From the NCBI GenBank assembly GCA_018433765.1, contig JAHDQO010000001.1, positions 62,001 through 126,000 on the forward strand: 64,000 nucleotides of DNA, read 5' to 3'. The position numbers were made by a program, and so were the translations under genes. Origin of the DNA: Tissierellales bacterium (GTDB taxonomy: Bacteria; Bacillota; Clostridia; Tissierellales; Sedimentibacteraceae). The notes under the pieces are model-generated. The model was given only the letters and a program-made list of their open reading frames with translations, did not search any database and was not told the origin of the DNA. Positions 53,130-61,420 of this stretch are shown piece after piece. Position 1 is the stretch's first letter. The number at the start of each line of letters is the position of its first letter.

Positions 53130-54299
53130 TTGAAAGGTTTTAAAACAATAATAGTTTATACGACTCTTATAATTGCATTAATTGTCTTATTTGTATTAAC
53201 AAATACAATGAATAGAAATATAAATATTGAAAAACAAAATGTTAAAGAAGTTATAGCAACTGTTTTAAATGTTGATAATTCACATATTGTTAACGGAGGT
53301 ATTGCCAATATTGGTTCGCAGGAATTAATAATAAGAATTGAATCTGGAAAGTTTAAGAATATTGAAGTTAGTGCCACAAACTTACTTCTTGGTAAATTAG
53401 ATATGGATAATTATTTTGTAAAAGGTGACAAAATAACAGCTATTATTCTATTAAGTGAAGACGATGAAAAAATTATAAGCGCTAAAGCAACAGATTTATA
53501 CCGACAAAATACATTACTAGTAATGACAATACTATTCTTTATCTGTTTATTGGTTTATGCTAAAACTATAGGATTAAAAGCGCTTTTTTCTTTTGTAGCT
53601 AGTCTATTTATTCTGTGGAATTTTTTAGTCAAATGGCTTTTAGAAGGGAAAAATCCAATATTAGTTTCATGTTTTGTTTTAATGATGCTTACAGCAATTA
53701 TTATATTTTCTATAGCAGGTTTATCTAAAAAAGGAGTATCAGCATTTATAGGAACTATATGTGGTTTATTAGTTACAATAATATTAACCGTGTTCTTCGG
53801 GGACAAACTAGGTCTATGGGGTATGACGCAGGCATATTCTGAAACTTTACTTTTTAGTGGAAATATGAATCTAAATATGAAAGATATATTTTATGCTGCA
53901 ATAATAATTGGAGCTTCTGGTGCTGCTATGGATATAGCTATGGATGTCTCAGCTTCTATGGAAGAAATTAAGATAAAAAAACCTGATATAACTAGAAAAG
54001 AGCTCTTGAAATCCGGATTTAATGTTGGCAGAGCTGTAATTGGTACTATGACAACTACTTTATTATTAGCATATTCAGGAGGTTATTTAACATTGTTAAT
54101 GCTATTCATGACTAAAGATTCAAGTTTTATGCGTATATTAAATTTAAAGATAGTATCAGCAGAGATAATGAGAACTCTTATAGGAAGTATAGGATTAGTG
54201 TTAGTTGCTCCTATTACTGCTTTCATAGCATCATATATTTATACTGAAAAACCAGCAGATAAGATGGTTCAAATTGTTGATAAAGTTAACAACAATTAA
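53130..54299 (+). CDS. YibE/F-family membrane protein
   Basis: This 389-residue protein has one N-terminal membrane segment, a soluble domain of about 110 residues outside, and about seven C-terminal segments. The family stretch AAIIIGASGAAMDIAMDVSASMEEI and FNVGRAVIGTMTTTLLLAYSGG is well conserved. No biochemical role is established; co-occurrence with transporters has been noted in Firmicutes. The TTG start at 53130 has AAAGGAT about 10 bases upstream. It is transcribed towards the ABC exporter, and a terminator follows. Confidence 0.8.
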   Translation: MKGFKTIIVYTTLIIALIVLFVLTNTMNRNINIEKQNVKEVIATVLNVDNSHIVNGGIANIGSQELIIRIESGKFKNIEVSATNLLLGKLDMDNYFVKGDKITAIILLSEDDEKIISAKATDLYRQNTLLVMTILFFICLLVYAKTIGLKALFSFVASLFILWNFLVKWLLEGKNPILVSCFVLMMLTAIIIFSIAGLSKKGVSAFIGTICGLLVTIILTVFFGDKLGLWGMTQAYSETLLFSGNMNLNMKDIFYAAIIIGASGAAMDIAMDVSASMEEIKIKKPDITRKELLKSGFNVGRAVIGTMTTTLLLAYSGGYLTLLMLFMTKDSSFMRILNLKIVSAEIMRTLIGSIGLVLVAPITAFIASYIYTEKPADKMVQIVDKVNNN

Positions 54300-54320
54300 A
54301 TCTAGGTTGTCAATAGCTTA

Positions 54321-54348
54321 AGCCGGCTTATTTGCCGGCTCGGTATTT
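54321..54348 (+). terminator. Terminator after the YibE/F gene
   Basis: AGCCGGC, loop TTATTT, GCCGGCT, then CGGTATTTTC. Just before it, TTGTCAATAGCTTAAGCC (54308-54325) resembles the right end of the 56.3-kb element (TTTGTCAATAGCCTAAAGCC). Confidence 0.75.
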
Positions 54349-54357
54349 TCTATTAAA

Positions 54358-56091
54358 CTATTCGAGATGTTTAAATTGTGATTTATATAGGTCAGCATAA
54401 ATTCCACTTTTTTTAAGCAAATCTTCATGTGTGCCACGCTCTTGAATACCTTTATCAGTTAGAACTATAATTTCATCAGCATTTTTTATTGTAGATAATC
54501 TATGTGCTATGACTAAAGTAGTTCTTCCTTTTGATAATTTTTCAAGAGATTCTTGGATCATAATTTCTGTAGCATTGTCAAGAGCTGATGTTGCTTCATC
54601 AAGAATCAGAATAGGTGGATTTTTAAGAAATACTCTAGCTATTGATATTCTCTGCTTTTGACCGCCTGAAAGTTTTATACCTCTTTCTCCAATATAAGTA
54701 TCATAGCCATCTGGTAGTGACATTATGAAATCATGAATACTAGCGTTTTTAGCAGCTTCAATCATTTTTTCTTCAGATGCTTCTATATTTCCGTACATTA
54801 TATTATCTCGTATTGTACCTGTAAATAAGAACACATTCTGCTGTACTAAACCAATATTCTTTCTTAATGTCTTAATTGTTACATTTTTTATGTTTTCTCC
54901 ATCAATAGTTATCATACCATTGTCGACATCGTAAAATCTTGGTATTAAGTGGCATAATGTAGTTTTACCTCCACCTGATGGTCCTACTAAAGCAAGGGTT
55001 TTGCCAGCTTTAACGGTCATATTTATATTTTGAAGAATTTTAGATTCTTTATTATCACTATAAGAAAAAGTAACATTATTTATATTAATATTTCCTTTTA
55101 TGTTTTTTAAATCTTTAGCATTCTCAACATCTTTAATTTGAGGCTGAATATCCATTATTTCTGTAAATCTTTCAAATCCAGACATTCCATTTTGATATTG
55201 CTCTGCAAAATTTGTTAGTCTCCTTATGGGTTCCATAAATAGATTAATATATAAAAGATAAGCAACAAGTTCTCCATAATTTATATAATCTTTATAAACA
55301 AAATATCCGCCAACAGTTATTGTAAGTACATTCAATAAGTTCATATAAAGTTTGATTCCGGTAAAGAATTCAGCCATAGATTTATAAGCTCCAACTTTTG
55401 CATATCTAAACATTATATTTCCTTCACCAAATTTTTCAATTTCATATTCTTCATTTGTAAATGATTTTGCTACCCTTACTCCAGATAAACTGTTTTCAAT
55501 TTTAGCATTAACAACTGCTATTTTTTCTCTTACATTTCTAAATTTGTTACGCATACTTATGCTTTTCTTTATACCAAATAAAAGCATAAAAGGTATAGTA
55601 GCAAAAACTATAAGAGTTAATCTCCATTCATAACTTAATAAAATAAAGAATGAACCTAGTAACATTATGAGGGAAAGAAATAGATCTTCTGGGCCGTGAT
55701 GAGCAAGTTCTGCAATTAAGTTTAAATCGTTAACTAACCGAGACATAAGCTTACCTGTATGTCTATTATCATAAAAACTAACATCCATGATTTGCAAATG
55801 TTCAAAAAGTTTTTTTCTCATATCATACTCTATACGAACACCTACTATATGACCCCAGTAGTTAACAATGTAGTTAAATACTGCTCTTATACAATATAAA
55901 ATAATCATTATTATTGCTGCATTAATGATTGCTTTCAGGTTTTTATCAGGTATATAGATATTTATTATGTCTTTTGAAAAAATAGGATAAGCTAAATCAA
56001 GCGAAGCAATACCAAAAGCACAAGCCATATCAAGAATAAATAATTTCATATGAGGCTTATAATAAGTTGAAAATCTTTTAATTAAGTTCAT
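54358..56091 (-). CDS. ABC exporter, fused permease and ATPase half-transporter
   Basis: This 577-residue protein has six N-terminal membrane segments (residues 15-290; DVSFYDNRHTGKLMSRLVNDLN coupling region) and a C-terminal ATPase: Walker A VGPSGGGKTT near residue 370, Q-loop LVQQNVFLFTG, signature LSGGQKQRISIARVF, Walker B ILILDEATSALD and H-loop VIAHRLSTI. It is of the LmrA/MsbA/BmrA type and works as a homodimer or with a partner; only one half-transporter gene is present, so a homodimer is likely. Substrates of the group are lipids, drugs or peptides. It is a single minus-strand gene. Confidence 0.9.
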   Translation of the reverse strand: MNLIKRFSTYYKPHMKLFILDMACAFGIASLDLAYPIFSKDIINIYIPDKNLKAIINAAIIMIILYCIRAVFNYIVNYWGHIVGVRIEYDMRKKLFEHLQIMDVSFYDNRHTGKLMSRLVNDLNLIAELAHHGPEDLFLSLIMLLGSFFILLSYEWRLTLIVFATIPFMLLFGIKKSISMRNKFRNVREKIAVVNAKIENSLSGVRVAKSFTNEEYEIEKFGEGNIMFRYAKVGAYKSMAEFFTGIKLYMNLLNVLTITVGGYFVYKDYINYGELVAYLLYINLFMEPIRRLTNFAEQYQNGMSGFERFTEIMDIQPQIKDVENAKDLKNIKGNININNVTFSYSDNKESKILQNINMTVKAGKTLALVGPSGGGKTTLCHLIPRFYDVDNGMITIDGENIKNVTIKTLRKNIGLVQQNVFLFTGTIRDNIMYGNIEASEEKMIEAAKNASIHDFIMSLPDGYDTYIGERGIKLSGGQKQRISIARVFLKNPPILILDEATSALDNATEIMIQESLEKLSKGRTTLVIAHRLSTIKNADEIIVLTDKGIQERGTHEDLLKKSGIYADLYKSQFKHLE

Positions 56092-56289
56092 GAAAAACCC
56101 CCTTATATTATAGTTTATAGTTTATAGTTGATAATTAAATGAAGATTTACTCATTTTCCTTTTCTTTTTGTTTTGCATAAGCAAAACTACCTTGTTATTC
56201 GTTATTCATTTTTTTCGTTTCTCGTTTAAATTTGCAGAGTAAATTTATATAAAATTATATTACAAAAATTTATAAAGTCAAGAAAAAAA
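56092..56289 (-). repeat. Dispersed repeat words upstream of the ABC exporter gene
   Basis: 56106-56135 has TATAGTTTATAGTT units. 56150-56240, read on the minus strand, contains AAACGAGAAACGA and GAATAACAAGGTAGTTTTGC, the block of the 54-nt tandem unit at 27.3 kb. Confidence 0.65.
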
Positions 56290-56480
56290 AGCCTACATTG
56301 GTAGGCTTCAGATTGTTGACAAAGTCAACAAGATGACAGGCTTTTGAGAAACTTGAAGTTCGAGGCGTGCCGAAAACGAGTAAGCGGAGCGTATATAAAA
56401 ATACGTGATCATTCTCGATTGAGGCAACAACGATGAAATTGGGGTTTGTCAATAGCCTAAAGCCTACATTGTTAGGCTTT
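56290..56480. repeat. Structured, IR-ended element between direct repeats (MITE-like)
   Basis: Outer ends are near-identical direct repeats, each itself a hairpin: AAGCCTACATTGGTAGGCTT (56290-56309) and AAGCCTACATTGTTAGGCTT (56460-56479). Inside, GGCTTCAGATTGTTGACAAA (56304-56323) pairs with TTTGTCAATAGCCTAAAGCC (56445-56464) at 18 of 20 positions counting G-T pairs. The centre is more GC-rich than the surroundings (GTTCGAGGCGTGCCG, AAGCGGAGCGTAT, ATACGTGATC) and can fold further (CGTAT with ATACG). No reading frame of note. It lies at the 3' end of coaX and may also act as its terminator. Confidence 0.7.
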
Positions 56481-57247
56481 TAGCAATTTTTCTCGTATAT
56501 TAATTTAAGACCTTTTAATGTTAAAAGTGTATCATACTTGTCTATTACATTTGTTTCTGGCATTATAATGCTTCCAAGTCCGCCAGTTGCTACGACTTTC
56601 ATATTTTGGTCGTTTAGTTCGTCTTTAATTTTTTTAACTATATATTCTACTTGACCAATATATCCATATATTAATCCTGCTTGCATGCTTGAAACAGTAT
56701 TCCTTGCTAAAATTGATGGTGGTTTCTTAATTGCTATGTTTGGAAGTTTTGCTGCTTTAGTCCACAGTGCATCAGCACTTATTTGTATCCCCGGTGATGT
56801 TACTGCTGCAATAAACTCTCCTTTTTCATTAACAACATCATATGTAGTTGCAGTTCCGAAATCAATTACAATTACAGGGCCGCCATATAATTCATATGCT
56901 GCAACAGCATCGCATATTCGATCAGCTCCAACTTCTTTAGGATTTTCAGCCTTAAGAGAGATACCTGTTTTAATTCCCGGACCTACTATAAGAGGCTTTG
57001 TGTTAAAATATTTTATCATAGCATTTGTAAAAGAATGCATAACATTAGGAACAACTGAAGATATAATAATATTTTCAAATTTGTCTGTATCAAGATTATT
57101 ATATTTTAATAAATGATGAATAAATATACCATATTCATCTGAAGTACGTTCATTCTTTGTAAGCATTCTCCAATTACCTATAAGGTAATCACCTTCAAAA
57201 ACACCTATAACTATATTTGTATTTCCAATATCTATTACTAGAACCAT
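56480..57247 (-). CDS. coaX: Type III pantothenate kinase
   Basis: This 255-residue protein has the acetate-kinase/actin-like fold: [19 protein letters not shown] at the N-terminus (phosphate 1 motif), [66 protein letters not shown], given here in part (phosphate 2 and adenosine parts), and ATGGLGSII. It phosphorylates pantothenate, the first step of coenzyme A synthesis. The gene follows an ECF transporter substrate-binding gene by 18 bases, so uptake and phosphorylation are coupled. The downstream side carries the structured element. Confidence 0.93.
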   Translation of the reverse strand: MVLVIDIGNTNIVIGVFEGDYLIGNWRMLTKNERTSDEYGIFIHHLLKYNNLDTDKFENIIISSVVPNVMHSFTNAMIKYFNTKPLIVGPGIKTGISLKAENPKEVGADRICDAVAAYELYGGPVIVIDFGTATTYDVVNEKGEFIAAVTSPGIQISADALWTKAAKLPNIAIKKPPSILARNTVSSMQAGLIYGYIGQVEYIVKKIKDELNDQNMKVVATGGLGSIIMPETNVIDKYDTLLTLKGLKLIYEKNC

Positions 57248-57265
57248 AGGATATAAAACTCCTTT

Positions 57266-57859
57266 TTATTTATTATGTTTATAAACGTAAATTTTATTAT
57301 ATGCAATTACAGCAGGTAAAGTTAATATAGCAGCTACTACACATTCTAGAATCGCACTTGTTGTGATTATAAAAATTAAAATTGTTTTAAAAGATGCTCC
57401 CATTAAATCAACTAAATCCTTAGCATATATAAAATAAAGCATTGTCATTACCAGTGTTGTATTAGTAATAGCACCAAAAGCTCCGCCTAAAATTATTGCT
57501 ATTTTATTACCTATAGCTTTTTTGCTTAATTTATTTATTAGGTAATAAATGTAGTATGCAACTATCCCGATAAATATTCTAGGCAGTATAGAAATCAATG
57601 GATTAATAAAAAATGCGTCAAACGGGGATAGTGGTGCTAAAATTGCTCTTAACATTGTTGTTGTACCTGCAAAAAAACCCATTAATGCACCAGCTTTAGG
57701 CCCTTGTGTTATGCCTGTTACTATAGTTGGAATAAAAATTAATAATGCCATACTTGCTGATATTGTTGGTATTGCAGTTATAGCTACAAAAACAATTGTT
57801 AATGCTAGCATAACTCCTAAAAAAGTGAGTTTGCGTGTGTTTTTAAAAACCTTATTCAT
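57266..57859 (-). CDS. ECF transporter S component, probably for pantothenate
   Basis: This 197-residue membrane protein has about six segments. KLTFLGVMLALTIVFVAITAIP at the start, then PTIVTGITQGPKAGALMGFFAG, LSPFDAFFINPLISILPRIFIG and LGGAFGAITNTTLVMTM are the patterns of energy-coupling-factor S components, with the helix I motif that docks to the EcfT subunit. The ligand is not visible in the sequence, but coaX follows directly, so pantothenate (PanT-like) is the best inference. The shared EcfA/EcfA'/EcfT module must be elsewhere. AAGGAGGAAA precedes the ATG (minus strand). Confidence 0.8.
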   Translation of the reverse strand: MNKVFKNTRKLTFLGVMLALTIVFVAITAIPTISASMALLIFIPTIVTGITQGPKAGALMGFFAGTTTMLRAILAPLSPFDAFFINPLISILPRIFIGIVAYYIYYLINKLSKKAIGNKIAIILGGAFGAITNTTLVMTMLYFIYAKDLVDLMGASFKTILIFIITTSAILECVVAAILTLPAVIAYNKIYVYKHNK

Positions 57860-58352
57860 TATTTTTTTTCCTCCTTGTTCTCGTTCTATTTTTTTAGATA
57901 CAAGACAAATTCATTCATTATTATAGCAACAAGAAAATAATTATTCAAGAGAAAATAATTCTTATATATTAAGAAAATATAATTTATTTGATTATTTTGT
58001 ATTCGAGGAATAAAATAGGAATATATTTAATAATATTTTTTTTAAAAGGTAGAAAAAAAAAATAAGTGTGTTATAATGATGTTGTAATAATTATTAAGCA
58101 GCTTAAAATTATACTTTAATTAAATATAACATATTAGTCTTACGACATTGTAGAGCTTAGCTATAGACATAATTGGATATATAAAAGACTAATGTAAATT
58201 TTGATAGTAGTATTTCTAATTATTGTGATTAGGTTTATCATTTACAATTGTGTTAAAAAATTAACAAAATTTAAATTTCTATGCTCTCTAAACTTTATAA
58301 TAAAAGTTTAAAGTTATAAAATTACAAAATTATCAAAAAGGAGGAACAGAAC
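57860..58352. promoter_or_regulatory. Divergent control region before bcd
   Basis: These 493 bases hold no gene. 58133-58141 ATTAGTCTT and 58185-58193 AAGACTAAT form a 9-bp inverted repeat with a 43-base loop. A Rex-like operator lies at 58250-58267, TATAAT at 58296-58301, and AAGGAGGAA just before the ATG of bcd. The -35 partner of the TATAAT is weak. Confidence 0.5.
58250..58267. promoter_or_regulatory. Rex-like redox operator before bcd
   Basis: GTGTTAA-AAAA-TTAACAA matches the Rex consensus TTGTTAA-N4-TTAACAA with one change. Rex releases DNA when NADH is high, so the butyryl-CoA genes would be induced under reducing conditions. Confidence 0.75.
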
Positions 58353-59489
58353 ATGGATTTTTCAATTAAAAAGGAGCACGAAATGCTAAGACAACTCTAC
58401 AGAGAGTTTGTAGAGAATGAAGTAAGACCTATTGCAGCAGATATAGACGAAGAAGAAAGATTCCCTGCTGAAACAGTTAAGAAGCTTCAAAAATATGGTA
58501 TGATGGGCATTCCGATTCCTAAAGAATATGGCGGAGAAGGAGGGGACATCCTAGCTTATGTAATGCTAGTAGAAGAGTTATCAAAAGCATGTGCCACTAC
58601 AGGGGTAGTAGTTTCGGCGCATACATCATTGTGTTGTTCTCCTATTTATGAATTTGGTACAGAAGAACAAAAACAAAAGTACTTAAAACCATTGGCAAGT
58701 GGAAAATTAATAGGAGCATTTGGATTAACTGAGCCAAATGCAGGAACTGACGCCGCTGGACAGCAAACTAAAGCTGTTCTAGATGGTGATTACTATGTGT
58801 TAAATGGTTCAAAAATATTTATTACAAATGCTTCAGCAGCAGATGTATTTATAGTTATGGCAATGACAGATAAATCTAAAGGAACAAGAGGTATTTCTGC
58901 ATTTATAGTAGAAAAAGGTTTTGAAGGATTTAGAATAGGTAAAAAAGAATTAAAAATGGGCATAAGAGGTTCAGCAACTTGTGAGTTAATATTTGAAAAT
59001 TGTAAAGTTCCAAAAGAAAATCTAATAGGCAGAGAAGGAAAAGGTTTTGGCTTAGCAATGAAAACTCTTGATGGAGGTAGAATAGGTATTGCAGCACAGG
59101 CTCTTGGTATTGCACAAGGTGCAATTGATGAAACAGTAAAATACGTTAAAGAAAGAAAACAATTTGGACGACCTATAGCTAAGTTCCAAAATACTCAATT
59201 TACATTAGCAGACATGCAGACAAGAACAGATGCATCAAGATTACTTGTATATAGAGCAGCATGCAAAAAAGATAACAAATTACCATATAGTTACGATGCA
59301 GCTATGGCAAAACTATATGCTGCTGAAACTGCAATGTGGGTTACAAATAGAGCCGTTCAACTACATGGAGGTTATGGATATACAAGAGAATATCCTTTAG
59401 AAAGAATGATGAGAGACGCAAAAATAACTGAGATATATGAAGGAACTTCTGAAGTTCAAAGAATGGTTATATCAGCACACATGTTATAG
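58353..59489 (+). CDS. bcd: Butyryl-CoA dehydrogenase / acyl-CoA dehydrogenase
   Basis: This 378-residue flavoprotein has the three acyl-CoA dehydrogenase parts: helical N-terminus, beta domain (LTEPNAGTDAAGQQT, ITNASAADVFIVMA) and C-terminal helices with RKQFGRPIAKFQNTQF, VQLHGGYGYTREYPLERMMRDAKI, given in part, and the catalytic glutamate E363 in IYEGTSEVQ. With etfB and etfA directly downstream, it is the Bcd of a Bcd/EtfAB complex that reduces crotonyl-CoA to butyryl-CoA, by electron bifurcation with NADH and ferredoxin in known Clostridia. AAGGAGGAA precedes the ATG. Confidence 0.92.
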   Translation: MDFSIKKEHEMLRQLYREFVENEVRPIAADIDEEERFPAETVKKLQKYGMMGIPIPKEYGGEGGDILAYVMLVEELSKACATTGVVVSAHTSLCCSPIYEFGTEEQKQKYLKPLASGKLIGAFGLTEPNAGTDAAGQQTKAVLDGDYYVLNGSKIFITNASAADVFIVMAMTDKSKGTRGISAFIVEKGFEGFRIGKKELKMGIRGSATCELIFENCKVPKENLIGREGKGFGLAMKTLDGGRIGIAAQALGIAQGAIDETVKYVKERKQFGRPIAKFQNTQFTLADMQTRTDASRLLVYRAACKKDNKLPYSYDAAMAKLYAAETAMWVTNRAVQLHGGYGYTREYPLERMMRDAKITEIYEGTSEVQRMVISAHML

Positions 59490-59501
59490 GAGGTATAAAA
59501 A

Positions 59502-60284
59502 ATGAAAATAATAGTTTGTATAAAACAGGTTCCTGATACAACAGAAGTAAAATTAGATCCTAAAACAGGAACTCTTATAAGAGAAGGAGTTCCAAGCATA
59601 ATTAATCCTGATGATAAAAGCGGTCTTGAAGCAGCATTAAAATTAAAAGATGAATATAATGCTCATGTAACAGCATTAACTATGGGACCACCACAAGCAG
59701 ACGTTGCTCTTAGAGAAGCTTTAGCAATGGGAGCAGATGATGCAGTTTTATTAACTGATAGAGCGTTTGCAGGTGCAGATACTTGGGCAACATCATTGAC
59801 ATTAGCAAAAGCTTTAGAAAAAATGGAATATGACTTGATAATTACTGGAAGACAAGCAATAGATGGTGATACAGCTCAAGTTGGACCAGAAATAGCAGAG
59901 CATCTTGGACTGCCTCATATAAGCTATGTTGAAGGTCTAGAGAAAGAAGATAATAATCTTATAGTAAAAAGAAAATTTGAAGATGAATATCATAAAATAA
60001 GAATTAAAATGCCTTGCTTAATAACAGCATTAACAGAATTAAATGAACCTAGATACATGAATGTTGCAGGTGTTTATGATGCTTATAAAAAAGAAATTAA
60101 AATCATGACTTTTGATGATTTAGATATAGATAAGGAAGAAATAGGACTTAAAGGTTCACCTACAAGAGTTAAAAAATCGTTTACAAAGGGTGCGAAAGCA
60201 GCTGGAAAATTATATACAGATCTTGATGCAAATGAAGCTGCAAAATTAATTGTAGAAAAATTGAAAGAGAAATTTATTATATAG
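59502..60284 (+). CDS. etfB: Electron transfer flavoprotein beta subunit
   Basis: This 260-residue protein starts MKIIVCIKQVPDTTEVKLD, followed by INPDDKSGLEAALKLKDEYNAHVTALTMGPPQAD (in part), and has the signature region DLIITGRQAIDGDTAQVGPEIAEHLGLP (in part), where the extra FAD binds in bifurcating ETFs. It pairs with EtfA and passes electrons to Bcd. It follows bcd by 12 bases with AGGAGG before its ATG. Confidence 0.94.
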   Translation: MKIIVCIKQVPDTTEVKLDPKTGTLIREGVPSIINPDDKSGLEAALKLKDEYNAHVTALTMGPPQADVALREALAMGADDAVLLTDRAFAGADTWATSLTLAKALEKMEYDLIITGRQAIDGDTAQVGPEIAEHLGLPHISYVEGLEKEDNNLIVKRKFEDEYHKIRIKMPCLITALTELNEPRYMNVAGVYDAYKKEIKIMTFDDLDIDKEEIGLKGSPTRVKKSFTKGAKAAGKLYTDLDANEAAKLIVEKLKEKFII

Positions 60285-60302
60285 CATGCAGGAGGTATTA
60301 AA

Positions 60303-61316
60303 GTGAGTAAAGATTACAAAGGTGTATTTGTATATGTAGAGCAAAGAGATAGAAAAGTGCAAAATGTTTCGCTTGAACTTATTGGAAAAGCTAAAGAACT
60401 TGCTGAAACATTAAAAGAAGAAGTTACTGCTGTTGTATTAGGATACAAAATACAAGAACAATTAAATAAACTTCTGCAGTATGGTGCAGATAATGTAATA
60501 TATGTTGAAAATGAAAAACTTGATATATATATGACAGAACCTTATACAAAAGCATTGGTAAAAGTCATTAAAACTAAAAAGCCTGAAATGATGTTATATG
60601 GAGCAACAGCTATAGGTAGAGATTTAGCTCCAAGAATCGCTTGTAGAATGAAAACAGGACTTACTGCCGATTGTACAGGACTTGATATCAATGAAGAAAA
60701 CAATAACTTAATGATGACAAGACCTGCGTTTGGTGGAAATATAATGGCAACTATTGAGTGTCCAGACCATAGACCTCAAATGGCTACTGTACGACCAGGA
60801 GTTATGAAAAAAGCAGAGTTTGATGAAAACAGAACTGGAAACATAGAAAAGATGGATGTAGAAATAACTAAAGAAGATATGACATATGAAATAATTGAAG
60901 TAGTTAAAGAGAAAAAAGAAAAAATGGATATTCAAGAAGCTGTAGTTCTTGTATCAGGCGGAAGAGGAGTTGGAAAACCTGAAAAATTTGAATTATTGAA
61001 AAATGTTGCTGATGAACTTGGCGGTATGGTTTCTGCTTCTAGAGCTGTTATTGATTCAGGATGGAAAGCTAAAGATTATCAAGTAGGACAAACTGGAAAA
61101 ACAGTTAGACCAGATTTATATGTAGCATGCGGTATATCTGGAGCAATTCAGCATCTTGCAGGAATGGAAGAATCAGAATTTATAGTTGCTATAAACAAAG
61201 ATGAAACAGCGCCTATATTTGAAGTAGCTGATGTAGGAGTAGTTGGTGACTTAAATAAAGTATTACCTTTGTTAGCAGAAGAGATAAAAAAAGCAAAACT
61301 AGAAAAATATAATTAA
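60303..61316 (+). CDS. etfA: Electron transfer flavoprotein alpha subunit
   Basis: This 337-residue protein has the N-terminal domain (VFVYVEQRDRKVQNVSLELI) and the C-terminal FAD-binding domain (VVLVSGGRGVGKPEKFELL, SRAVIDSGWKAKDYQVGQTGKTV in part, CGISGAIQHLAGMEESEFIV, AINKDETAPIFEVADVGVVGD in part). The start is GTG with AGGAGGT at about 8 bases. With EtfB it forms the electron-bifurcating partner of Bcd. The downstream hairpin at 61328 separates it from crt. Confidence 0.95.
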   Translation: MSKDYKGVFVYVEQRDRKVQNVSLELIGKAKELAETLKEEVTAVVLGYKIQEQLNKLLQYGADNVIYVENEKLDIYMTEPYTKALVKVIKTKKPEMMLYGATAIGRDLAPRIACRMKTGLTADCTGLDINEENNNLMMTRPAFGGNIMATIECPDHRPQMATVRPGVMKKAEFDENRTGNIEKMDVEITKEDMTYEIIEVVKEKKEKMDIQEAVVLVSGGRGVGKPEKFELLKNVADELGGMVSASRAVIDSGWKAKDYQVGQTGKTVRPDLYVACGISGAIQHLAGMEESEFIVAINKDETAPIFEVADVGVVGDLNKVLPLLAEEIKKAKLEKYN

Positions 61317-61327
61317 GAATAAATAAT

Positions 61328-61363
61328 CATTAGCCTCATACATATAAGTGAATGAGGCTAATG
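61328..61363 (+). terminator. Hairpin between etfA and crt
   Basis: CATTAGCCTCAT (61328-61339) and ATGAGGCTAATG (61352-61363), perfect 12 bp, 12-base loop. No T-tract follows, so it may set the mRNA end or allow partial read-through rather than stop all transcripts. Confidence 0.65.
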
Positions 61364-61420
61364 GTAATGAATCTAAAATTTAAAATAAAAATAAAAATAA
61401 TGTAATTAAAGAGGTGTGAT

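Noticed and set aside
56290-56480. Insertion sequence
   Set aside because: The element has complementary ends but no reading frame for a transposase; it can only be a non-autonomous element or structured repeat.
57860-58352. Possible riboswitch before the ECF-S/coaX operon or bcd
   Set aside because: No conserved riboswitch core could be recognised; only one weak long-loop inverted repeat and promoter-like words are present.
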